From Pisaster brevispinus (lineage: Eukaryota; Echinodermata; Asteroidea; Forcipulatida; Asteriidae): 64,000 nucleotides of DNA. Positions 10,591 through 21,300 of this stretch are shown here, piece by piece (within the stretch, counting starts at the first letter, position 1; each line of letters opens with the position of its first letter). The notes under the pieces are model-generated. The model was not told the DNA's origin. It searched no databases and saw only the letters and a program-made list of their open reading frames with translations. The DNA lies in contig JAMKCF010000022.1 in assembly GCA_023634235.1 (NCBI GenBank), forward strand, positions 2,217,441-2,281,440. Reading direction: 5' to 3'. The translations under genes were made by a program, and so were the position numbers.

Positions 10591-12660
10591 GGCTAACAGT
10601 GTATGATGTGCTTCTGTATTTTTTCAAAGAAGCCATTTTGTTGCTTAAGACCTTCTGCTTGGACAACATGTCGTACTTTGCATGCCAAGCAGTCAGCCTT
10701 ACATGTACGTCCTTCTGCAGGCATCCTATGGTTACACGTACACAAGCGCATGTACATGTACATCGAACATGACAGACCCAGGAATGACACAGTAGCCATA
10801 AACTTTAAAGGAACTTGTCTGTTCAGTTTCCACAGTTTGAACGCCACAGCATGTTAGTACTGATGCTATGCCGTACAAATTCACATTGGCGCATTTTTAT
10901 TTTCCATTACGAATGTCTCATTAATTGAATGTATCATTAGAACTTCTCATACACGAACCAAGTAGTACAAAACATTTCAGGTGGTCCTTTTGTTACACTC
11001 GCAAAAGGACTGAACCATACACGGATTGACCACAAAAACAAAACATTTCCCAGTTGATGAAGCAAGCTTTCCATTCTTGAAACACATTATTTTTTATATG
11101 TGTGAATTTGTCCTTGGCACTGGGTGAACCTGGTTGCATGATACACCAACGCTGTGCATGTGCGCAGGATGTTTATCTTTTTCGCGAGAATGTCCACACA
11201 CAGTGCTACGGAAGTTCCTTTCCAACCCGATGGCATATCAGGAAGTCAGCAAATCATCTGTGTGAATGTGTAAACTGTGCCATGTACATGCAAATGCTGC
11301 AAAATGGCTTTGTTCCTAAAACTTCCCACCGCGATTTTGCAAACCACAAGCCCACAAGCCGCTCTCTAATACCATGCATGGAACGACAAAAATCTTTCCC
11401 CAGTTATCCAGGCCAGCCTTTATCTAGAGCTCATAAACCGCCGGTTCTTTCCAGAACCGCACCGCGTGGAATTCTAAAGTACACGTGACGTCTCCGCAAA
11501 GCTGACAAGATCACGTGCCCTTCGTAAAGTTTCAAAGTGTACATTCCGCTAATAGAACAAACACAAGTCACGCACACATGGTGTACTCAAGACTAAAGCC
11601 ACATCACTAACAAACATCTACAAATTAAAATAAAAATCTTCTGCAATTTACAGCTGCTTTTCAACCTTCCACAACCCATCCCCGCCACCCCCCACTAAGA
11701 AGTTTCAAGTGAATCCTCAAATGGAATTCTTCATTGACTTCATCCAGTGTTGCTCTGTCATTTGGTTAGGGCCAAGGTTCTTCTAAGATGGCAAAAACAC
11801 AACTCTCAATGCTGACTCTGGAGGTAGCATTGCTTAAAGACTGCCCCTGAAACCATGTGACAAATTGACACTGGATTTAGTCTGAGGAATTCCAATTGAG
11901 CATTCACTTGCAACCAAATAAGGCATGGCACCAGATCTGGTTTAAATCCAACTGTGGTCCATTCAATGGATTGATTCACTTTGAGGGTTTGAGGTCTTTC
12001 ATTTCAAACATAACTTTAAACAGGAACAGAAACAGGATTATACATGAGTTGATAAACATTAACCTACCCACGCTGTACGCAGGTCCATGTGTAAATAATG
12101 TCGACCCATCTTTAAAAAGGTTTGGGAATGAAAGCAGGCCTTTTTTTTTTGTCAAGCCTGGTTTGCGTATATTTTATTGTCTGCTTCCAGGAAGCTGGGG
12201 AAAAGGGATGTGAACTTCAATGAAACCCCAACAGCAACAAGTCATTGTTGCTGCTATTTTTAGGCTTTGATTTTTTTGTTTTCTCCAGCTTGTTAGAGCT
12301 GGGTGCATTTTCACACCACTTTGCTTTCTGTATGCCGAAGCCGAACAAAGTGGCTTTTATTCTCTTCAAGCTACATGTATTAGTTTGTTCCTAGTTGCAT
12401 ATCTCTATATTCATATCGACTTCCTTTTTTCCCTTTTTCACATATTTACATGTCTTTGTTGAAACAAAAATTGATTTAATTTAAAAGGGAAGCCTTGAAC
12501 TAGAAAGAGTTATGACACTGTTTGAGGAAAAGGTAAACTTCTATTAACACTTTGACAATACTCATGCCAAATAAACTGAATAACATCTCTCAAATGACGT
12601 GACTCTCTTTTTGCACACACAGGAGTTGCCTTCCAAAATATACACATGCCGATATGTGGC
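10591..12660. other. No gene recognised
   Basis: The stretch includes a plus-strand frame at 11102-11488 without an ATG start or a recognised motif, and a GC-richer patch at 11430-11530. I see no splice-bounded exon that I can support. ACATGTACATGTA-type palindromic words occur at about 10750. Confidence 0.45.
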
Positions 12661-12664
12661 ACAG

Positions 12665-12886
12665 GAACCCCCGCCCCCCAAAAAAACCAACAACAACAAC
12701 AATAGCAGCAGCAACAACAACAGCAACAGCAGCAGCAGCAACAGCAAGCCAACAACAACAACAGCAGCAACAGCAACAACAGAAGAAACAAAAACAAAAA
12801 CACACCAACAACAAAAGCAACAAAAGCAACAACAACAAAAACAACAGCAGCAGCAACAGCAACAGCAGCAGCCGCCGCAGCAACAA

Positions 12887-12930
<44 letters not shown>

Positions 12931-12943
12931 GCAACAACAACAA

Positions 12944-12975
<32 letters not shown>

Positions 12976-12998
12976 ACAACAACAACAACAACAATAAC
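12665..12998 (+). repeat. (CAG/CAA)n microsatellite
   Basis: About 330 bp of interspersed CAA and CAG triplets, purest at 12890-12996. All three plus frames are open (poly-Gln, poly-Asn/Ser, poly-Thr), as are the minus frames. That is expected for a triplet repeat and is not evidence of a gene. It is preceded by C- and A-runs at about 12668-12690. Confidence 0.95.
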
Positions 12999-13019
12999 TA
13001 GGCATGTTGCATTTGTGCA

Positions 13020-14035
13020 CAAATGCCGAGCTGTTTCGTCATAACTTTTTCAAATTACTCAACTGAATTTGAAAGTTTTTTTTGTATTCAAAGTAGTTAT
13101 GACGTTCAAGCCTGTTTAAAAAAGAATTTGGATTATACCACGTTTTGTAAGCAATTTATGACTAAAAGGTGCAAAAAATAGAAAAAATCTTAAAAAATCA
13201 TGTGATGACGTCATTATGACGTCATTTCAGAATTTACAAGAACTTGCCAATATCCAACAACCTACCAAGTTTCAACATGATCGCACTAACACTTAGGGAG
13301 ATATACGACTTTAAAAAAGGCACCTTTAATGCCGCGTCACGTGACCCCTGATGACGTCATCGATCTGAAATTTCACACATATGATGGCTGCTCGACGATC
13401 AACATGTGTGTAAATTTTGAAGTGAATACACAAAACTTCACCACACACATCTTCAAAAAGTCCATTTTGATCAGTTTTCAACCTGCCGCTAGAGGGCGTT
13501 CTTGTGTGTTGTGACGTCATCGGTATTTTTTTTTAATTACCCACCCTTGCCAGACAATAACATAGTTGAAAGCAACTTCATAACTATTTCCACTTTTGAA
13601 TAACGAGGCACTTCCGGTTTCGACCGGAAGTAGAGGTCATGTGAGGTCACGCACACTGAATAAAATGAAGACCTAATTTATCCCTATACAATCCTGCAAT
13701 CAAAAACCTACGGTCTCTTGTGGCTGATTTGTTACTGATTTTCAAATATTTAAAATAGAAACCTTTAGGATGACGTCACATGACATGTGATGACGTCATC
13801 ATGACATCATTGTTTTAGGATCATTATTGCACCAATGCCTTTCATCACTGAAAGTTTCATTGCAATTGCCCATTAGGAACTATGCAAAAGGCCGCTTAGA
13901 ACGAACGTGTGTTATGTCAATGGCTCTTTTTACTGAAACAGACAAATAAAAAAAGGAAAAAAAAAATAATAACAAAAACTTTAACGAAAACAAGAGCTGT
14001 TTCGCTGCGCTTCGCTACGAAACAGCTAATAACAG
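13020..14035. repeat. Probable interspersed element rich in TGACGTCA palindromes
   Basis: GAGCTGTTTCG near 13025 recurs near 13994 and is mirrored by CGAAACAGCT at about 14020, which suggests element ends. Between them the palindrome TGACGTCA occurs six times (13206, 13217, 13352, 13512, 13771, 13791). The rest reads as diffuse A/T-rich DNA with AAGTTTCAACATGATCGCA-like phrases. I see no coding frame of interest. TGACGTCA is the CREB/ATF consensus, but function here is unknown. Confidence 0.55.
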
Positions 14036-14339
14036 CAAAAAAAACACACAAATTGTTCCCATACTCCAACACGCTCTCTCCCCCTTGCACAGAAATCCCT
14101 CCCCACAGCCCCCGCAAATCCACTAAAGAATGCCTGAGATTCCCAGTACACAAAGAAGACACAATAGGAAAGGGGGTACACCATTCCACATACTGTTTAC
14201 GTTCAGAATCCCCTGCCCCTCAGAATCCCCCCAAAATTGAACCAACAAATCTACAAATCTATCAGGACAGTTGAACGTGGATGGAATTGTTTTCTCTTAC
14301 TATTGTGCTGAAACATGTGTAAATATTTAAATATCAAAA

Positions 14340-14475
14340 TAATAAACTACAAGGGAAACTGACTGGGTAAATTTCAAATGATTCGGGGTTGAACAAAGAA
14401 AGTTAACTAGAGCGGGATTTGAACCAACAACCTAACGTACCCGCACTCTACCAACTGAGCCATCTATCTTTATAT
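14340..14475 (-). repeat. tRNA-derived SINE, family 1 (copy 1)
   Basis: On the minus strand it has A box TGGCTCAGTTGGTAGAGTG and B box GGTTCAAATCCCGCTCT. The tail TTTCTTTGTTCAACCCC and the phrase ACCCAGTCAGTTTCCCTTG follow. The same head and tail appear at 21720-22060 and 58583-58720. The anticodon region resembles a degraded tRNA. Confidence 0.75.
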
Positions 14476-15540
14476 TGTAGCTACCATGATCCATAGACCA
14501 TTTTGGAAACCACTAGTTGGAAGCCCCTATATCGAAAGCACACCTTTTCCAAATACTAACAGAGCCTAAGCCGAATCGGAAGCTGAAAAACCTGCTCAGT
14601 CTAGTCGGCTAGACCTGTAGCCCTTTTTTTTTTTTTCTTCTATCAAGTTGACTTAGGAACACTTACTGAGTTTACCCTCCCAGCCGAACAGTATCACTAA
14701 TGTGTAAATGACGGTTTGTACATTGTATATTGTTTGCACACACACACAGATTACAAACTGGTATTTGGACACCGGCAGTTATGTAGTTTCAATATCCAAA
14801 GGTTGGGGACAGTCCCCTGCCATTGTACGTCTGCGACTACCCAACGAGGAATTGACCTTCAGCTGGGTTTAACAATAACTACAAATGAATGGATATGTTA
14901 TGCAAGCTATGACTTTGAAAAGGTTTGGGGGGGGGGGACACAAAAAAAATCAGATTTTCCGGTTGGACCAGCAGACAAATTGACTGTTATCAGCAGCCCA
15001 CATTTCAGTGTAACATTATTTACAAACAGATCCTTGTGGAATGTTCATCTTGTTTAGAAAATGGTGCAACCTATATTCCATATTCTTTTTATTCAAACCG
15101 CATTCACAATAAAAAAAAAAAAAAGGGTAAACTTGCACCTTTGTTCTAGACAGGGCAAACTTGTTAAAGTTTGATAATAATTCAACTTTTTGAACAATGA
15201 ATGAAGCAAAACCACGCAAACTGCATGTAGTATTACATCAATGCTTAAATTTAAGAACAATGTACATGTACATTCACACATGTATGGCAAATACGCTATA
15301 TAGCAAATGCACATCACACAAACGTATTGTGGCTTCACAAGTTTCTTCTTCATACACATACATATAAACAATAACATGTTTTTGTTTGGTGAAGTCTAGC
15401 AACACCTGACGGCATACACCATAATTGGAGTATTTCAACAGACCGGGACTGGGAGCTATCACGGGAAGGCGAAAAAAGGTTGGTAAAAAGCTAAATTGTA
15501 AGCATGAAAACCATTTTACATGTAGCTCTAGCCAGTAAAC

Positions 15541-15720
15541 AGATATTTTCTTTTCTTTCTTTTTTCTTTTTTCTTTTCTTTTTTTTGGGGGGAGGGGGGA
15601 TGGGGGGGGGGGGGCAAGACATACTTTTGAGGGCTGTTTAGTGTATCAAAACATTTGTTATTATTAGTTTTTTTAACTCATTGGGGGGGTGGCAAGGGTT
15701 CGGAGGGGGGGGTCCCTCTG
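15541..15720. repeat. Pyrimidine tract followed by G runs
   Basis: TTTTCTTTTT-type pyrimidines at 15545-15586 are followed by several runs of G up to 15712. This is low-complexity DNA, and I see no gene in it. Confidence 0.8.
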
Positions 15721-15792
15721 GTTAAGCCATTGGCATATATATATAATATTGGCTTAACAAAGTTGAACATGATCTAGGTTATTTCCACTCAC

Positions 15793-15825
15793 CATTGACT
15801 CACAGCTCTGGGGGTGACATCCTGG
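15793..15825 (-). CDS. Candidate 33-bp exon after the adaptor's last clear exon
   Basis: Bounded by acceptor CCACTTTCAG and donor AATG|GTGAGT, both good consensus matches. The frame reads QDVTPRAVSQ with phase 2 entering and leaving. This fits the alternative donor CCAG|GTATAA at 17179 near the end of adaptor exon 6, which would bypass the adaptor's stop at 17160. If used, the adaptor would extend to the left. Short exons are easy to find by chance. Confidence 0.35.
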
Positions 15826-16439
15826 CTGAAAGTGGTTAGTCCTACAACAATAACAACAAATCAATAAATACACAAAATTGCATCATATTTCCATGGAAAT
15901 CGAACCCACACAACATGACTCAATTCCAACCTCACCTTGGTCTTTCAACTGACAACAACAAAATGGGGCACATTACAACATCGGTTAGTCATCAATGAAT
16001 AGTGTCAAATTACTTTTGTTAAACTTTGACCAACCTCGCGTGACTAGTGGTTGTACACAGCAGTCACAACTGAAAGCTCTTGTAAATACACATTGTATAA
16101 AGCCAGGTTTTTTGTTTTTTTGTAATTCAATCTCTTCTTCTCTCAGTTTTTTTCTTTCTTTAATGTTACTACTTTCCCATGAATTATGTAATTTGCACAT
16201 CACACATGTGCACTGACACTACTGGTTGGCAAAATGAAGGAGCATAGTGCCTTTTTGTATGGGGCTGATGGTGGCGTGACGCATGATACACATTTGTGCG
16301 CCTGCCTCGTGCACAACTCTACGGCGTTTGCCAACCAATAATGTCTGTACGCATGCATGAGTGTAAATAGCATACTCCATGGGAAGGACTAATTATACTG
16401 GCCTAATACTGCACGGAGGCAATGGAGGAAATTGTCTCC

Positions 16440-16560
16440 ATGCCCCCCTGAGCCCAATTTCATAGGGCTGCTTAAGCAGAAAATATTGCTTGACAATTTC
16501 CCGCTAAGCAGAAATGAGCTGGACACCAGTCATAAATTGTACTTGTGGTAATTGAAGTTG
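16440..16560 (+). mobile_element. TIR element family A, one end only
   Basis: GAGCCCAATTTCATAGGGCT then GCTTAAGCAGAAAATATTGC matches the left half of family A copies such as 44470-44683. The mirrored right end is missing, so this is a truncated copy. Confidence 0.6.
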
Positions 16561-17159
16561 TTGCAATAAATCCAGTAAGACTGCAGTGAGCTAAGTAGAG
16601 GTACTTGGACGTGTAGACAATTTTATTATGCCGTTATTATCCCGATATGCCCTGACTTGGCTGATAAATTTTGGAGTGAAATTGACTGATCCTCTCAACA
16701 CTGCCCCTCATGGCAACTGCCCAGCACTACGCATCTGGGGCCAAGTTCACACCAGGACCAATTGAGGATTAAAGATTGAAATTGCCTGGTACCCAACCCG
16801 TGTACCGGTTAATATCAACCGCTAGACAACAAAAGGTCCTCGTGCCAACTTGGCCCGTGTGGCTAAGACACATGGTCTGTCCTTCAACTTTTACATTTGT
16901 TAGAGTGAACTTTTAACGTCCTGGACTTTTTGTCCGTTTGTGGGCCCACCGTGGGTGGTTGGGATTAGTCAATGCATCATTAGTAGATCAGTCTATAATA
17001 AAGACATTACAACAACAATTACTTTGTGATAATGGAAGGTTGGAAGTTGTCAATGCATGGGAAAAAGTCAACCACATAACATTTGGGGCCAAATATGCAG
17101 GAAGTGGTAAAATACATGTAGAGACATTTGTGGCCATTATAGTGCTACACATGACAGAG

Positions 17160-18331
17160 TTAAGAAAGTCGTTTATACCTGGTTGAAACTGGAGCTGCAA
17201 GGAACTTAGTCCGGGGTGGCAGTGGCAAAGGGTTGTGAGGTGATGGTAGAACAGGGTTGACATAGAGACTCTGCTCAGACGGTAGGTTCATGTACTCGCT
17301 CTCAGCAGGACAGGACTCGTTCCTCTTTGGGTAATCCTCCCTGAGAGACTCCGTGGACATGTACTCGGGCTCTACCAGCTCTGTAAATTGGGGGTGGGTC
17401 TGGGGCAGCTCAGCCGGAACCGAAAACGAGCGACCATAGTTGGGAGGGGTCTTTGCATCACTTGCAGGATTACTGAGAGCGGTGAGGGACTGGGCGCTCG
17501 TTCGAATGGGGCTCGTCTTCCTGGATTCCGCAGAAGAACACCTTCCCCTCTCTTCTTCTGACGACAGCGACGACATGCTCTGCGTCATGTCCATGGAGGT
17601 CACATCGCTGGCTTGCGACAGGATGCTCGTCATGGAGCCCCCACAAGAATCGCATTCATCGGTTGGCTTCACCCAGCTTGGCTTTTCCACAGTGACAGAC
17701 GAGATAGGAGTAACTGGTGGTTTCGGCAGCGGTAGTTGCACTGCCGATGTGACTCCCTGACTTTCTGTTTTCTTGGGCACAGGCGGCAAAGCTCTCCCGG
17801 CAGTACTAGATGGGGTGTCCAAGGATAGCTCCCAGACTTGCTCTGAATTAATGTCGTGCAGTTTACTTGTGGAGGCAGACATACCTTTTTTTATTTTAGT
17901 GCCCACTTTACAATCAGCCCACGTTGGGTTCCCCTGCCCTGGCAAGGCACAGGAAGTAGTCCGTGGTGGAATGAAAGGAATCTGTTTGTGGAGAAACTCA
18001 AACTCTCGCTTGGAGTCCGTTTCTGGCGAAACGGGAACAATTTTTATCGCGGGGACACAGTGGAATTTGGGGTCTGACATCTTCCTTAGGGCACTACCAC
18101 AATCGCCATTCGGTGCTTTCAGTTGACATTTTGAGGCTGCCTCACACAAACATGGTTCCGTGGGCAACCGCAAGTTCAAATGCTCCGTGTACATATTCTC
18201 ACTTGGCGTTTGATCAACTGGCAAATTCTGAGAAATTCTCTCCGTTTTACAGATGGAGGTGACCATTGTAGGGTCAATGCACAACTTCTCGCGTAGCAAG
18301 GTGGGGCCATCCAGCGTTACCTTGTGGTTAT
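17160..18331 (-). CDS. PH/PTB adaptor, coding exon 6 (tail)
   Basis: The acceptor is TGCATCCTAG|AT, phase 1. The exon encodes residues 227-615: a low-complexity Ser/Pro/Thr-rich tail with PVPKK, PLPKPP and PLPLPPR proline motifs and the YMST, YMNL and YVNP tyrosines. The frame ends RYKRLS-stop at 17160. A CCAG|GTATAA sequence at 17179 could instead act as a donor. Confidence 0.85.
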
Positions 18332-21300
18332 CTAGGATGCATAATGTAACAAAGCATCGGGTTAGACAAATAAACCCAGTGTTAAAACTATTCAAGACGA
18401 GACAATACAACATTTTATTTCCGCATTATCTACTCAGCTTACCGTTTGCGCAAATGTCACTCTGACCCAAGAAGCGAGAGCGTAGGTTTTCCACGACTTC
18501 TTTAATCTTCGCAGCGAAGCGTTCTTTTTCTGTTTTTACCTCATAGTAATCTGAAAATAATTTGTAAGTGTTAGAATCAAGGGATGCAAGTATCTCTACA
18601 AAACAGTCTTGCCTGTGCAACAGTCCGTAGACCCTTTGTATACATCCAGGTGATTTTAAACCAGAAACAAGCGTCCGACATTCTAAAACTTGTCATGACC
18701 GGGACTCAAACCCACACTATGCTGCTGACAACACCAGAGCATGGGTCCGGTGAACTAGACCGCTCGACCACGACACGCCACATATGTATCTGTAACAATA
18801 GCGCCTCAAAGTCTGCTATGGCTTCGGTTAGATCACTGCATCCGGTAGCATTACAAGGACGCCTCTGCAACCAGGGGTCGATTTCACAAAGAGGTAAGAT
18901 TCATCTTAAGATGAGTTGTCAGTATTACCATAGTGATTTGTATTGTGACATCACACTTTGCTTAACAACTAAGATCAACTGGCAGTTAAGATCAATCTGA
19001 ACTCTTTGTGAAATCGGCACCAGGAGCCACAACAAAAAACACAGAAGTCACAGTCTCCGACTCCGTAGAAAGATCATCAAAGTGACTTTCAATCCTAAAT
19101 TAGCATCTTGCCTCTACAGACACTGTACTGCTTTCCATACAAAACTCACCACTGTTGTTGTTATCCTTCATGACGGTGAAACAAAGTTTGGTGCTGTCGT
19201 AGGAGATGTGATCGATGGTGTCCAGGCACCAGCGGAGGCAGTGTCTCGGGGGGTTGAGGTAGGCCAAGCATACGCTGGCCCAGTTGATGTGTAGAGTCAG
19301 ACCATCCTCCTTGGTGAGGCTGTTGCCCCCGACTAAAGGTTTAACCAACCAACTCTCTGGTGGGGGTTAGAGAAAATAAGACTCTTATTGAACTCTTAGC
19401 TGGGAAACCATCCAGTTGGTAAACTGGGGCTGAATCCTTCCTGGACGGGTTATGGTGCCTGGAGAAGTCTATCATCCATACATTGATACCCTTCTGCTGG
19501 GGTTTGAGAGGGCAGATGAGATGGTACTGTAGGCATGATGACCATGGCTCATTAACCCATTAGAGCCTGCTCATTTCTATAAAATAATCACTATACACCC
19601 AGACATTGCTAATCTTGTTTGACTTTTTTTGCACCGTTACTTTCAGGAAAAAATGTCAGGAAAGTACATGGTTTTGTTTTAGAGTTGTACAGTCTATGTC
19701 AACATGGGAAACATTGGAAAATGTAAATTCCGTCCACAATACCTTTTCTTTGACCCTCTTGTTTGAGTGGAAGAAAGCCAAATCTTGCGGCCGTTTGCGG
19801 CCGCTATGGGCATTTCGGTACAACCGCTTGCGGCCGGCAGCCATGGTCTCTCAGAGGTTAAGGGTGAAAAAACTAAATTGATTTGTGCTTGTGTGTGTGT
19901 GTGTGTACCGGCCCTAATTCCCATGCGTATCGGCCAGATAGGCTAGCTTGTGCGTGGCAAGAACCCTGGTGAATTCTCTGCAGAAACGTGAGAAAAGAAC
20001 AGTAAAGGATTTCGCGCTTGCTCATTCGCGGTCAAGGCAGTCACTTACGATGCTTCCAGAAGTCTTTCACTTTCTTGTCCCACTGCTCAAAGGTGGACAC
20101 CGTCTTGATGCTGTTGTGGATGTCCTGGAAGAGCAGCGTCTGGTCTCGGACGGTGATGATTGCCCAGTAGAGGGACGGCGACCTCTTGTTGTACTGCCTG
20201 ATAGAGCCCCGCTCTGTGCCGATGAAGTTCTCCTTGCTTAGTACATAGGTGTGTTTCTCATTGGTCTCTCTATCGTCCCTAAAGAGGCGCAGGGTCAAGG
20301 ACTCTGTAAGGAAGAAACAACTTGAGGAATGAAGGATCGGGAATGCTCAGAATCTTGCTTGCGTTCCGTGCACTTGAAGTACAAATATGTTTTATTGTTT
20401 TTCCCAGGGACTTTTATAATCTGTAATAAATCTAGTATTATGAAACTTACCACCATCTGCCGACTTTTCCAGCACAGCCCATCTCTAAAAAAAAAAAAAG
20501 CAATAAAAAGTCACAGTTAAAAAATGGGGCTACATGCCTACATGTACTAACTTTCACTTGCAGTAAGCTAAACAAAGTTTACAAATCTAGTGCAGACATT
20601 GCATGGGATTCAACAAACGCTCTACTACAGTGTCTACACGTACCAACTTCTATGCCTGCTCATTCCTAGCAACCAGTAACCATTTTTCAGTAGGAAAGGC
20701 TCAAATTGAACCTTGGACTGAGGGATGTAGGCAAGCCGTGAATCCCGCACCATTAATGTCTTCACGCTATCATCCTGCGAAAAGTGCCGCCAAAATTCCA
20801 GTCATCTGCATCCTACTTCTAATAATTGTGAAACCCCTGCAGTGCATTGTTGATTTCAATTACTAAAGCAATGTGACTCTTCTTTTTTGTATGCAAGTTT
20901 GCCCCAAACAAGGCTAAAGAAAAGCCACTCTTGGTAAGGGGCTACAAGAAGAAAACACTTTAATGAAAAAAAAAAAAAACCTGGGGAAGCTGAAGGTAGG
21001 AATTGATGTTCCTCATAAAACAGTCTAGATTGTAGGATGGAGGGAAACATGCACCAAGCAAGGAGTTCTAAAGAGATGCAGTACGTGGAATAAAGCTGTT
21101 GGAGTGGCTCTTTGTTCTGCATCTCAGCAAAGCAAGAGTGTATGGATGAGAAGAAGCAGATAGCCTGGTTTCACGCTCAAACAAAAGGAGGAACCAGGTT
21201 GGACACACTAGTGGCACATTTACCATGAACATATCTGCACTTGGAAAAGACAGATGAGAGGCTGGCTACAGACCTATGGTAGGAAAGAGGTTGTAATGGT

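Noticed and set aside
9942..10669. Pro/Leu/Ser-rich minus-strand frames of 70-126 codons
   Set aside because: They arise from the G-rich minisatellite. Overlapping frames are equally open and share its period.
11102..11488. A 128-codon plus-strand frame
   Set aside because: No ATG at its start, no recognisable motif, and no splice sites that join it to anything.
12510..13022. Poly-Ala/Val, poly-Cys, poly-Leu and poly-Gln frames of 115-170 codons
   Set aside because: All frames on both strands are open because the DNA is a triplet repeat. There is no domain or gene structure.
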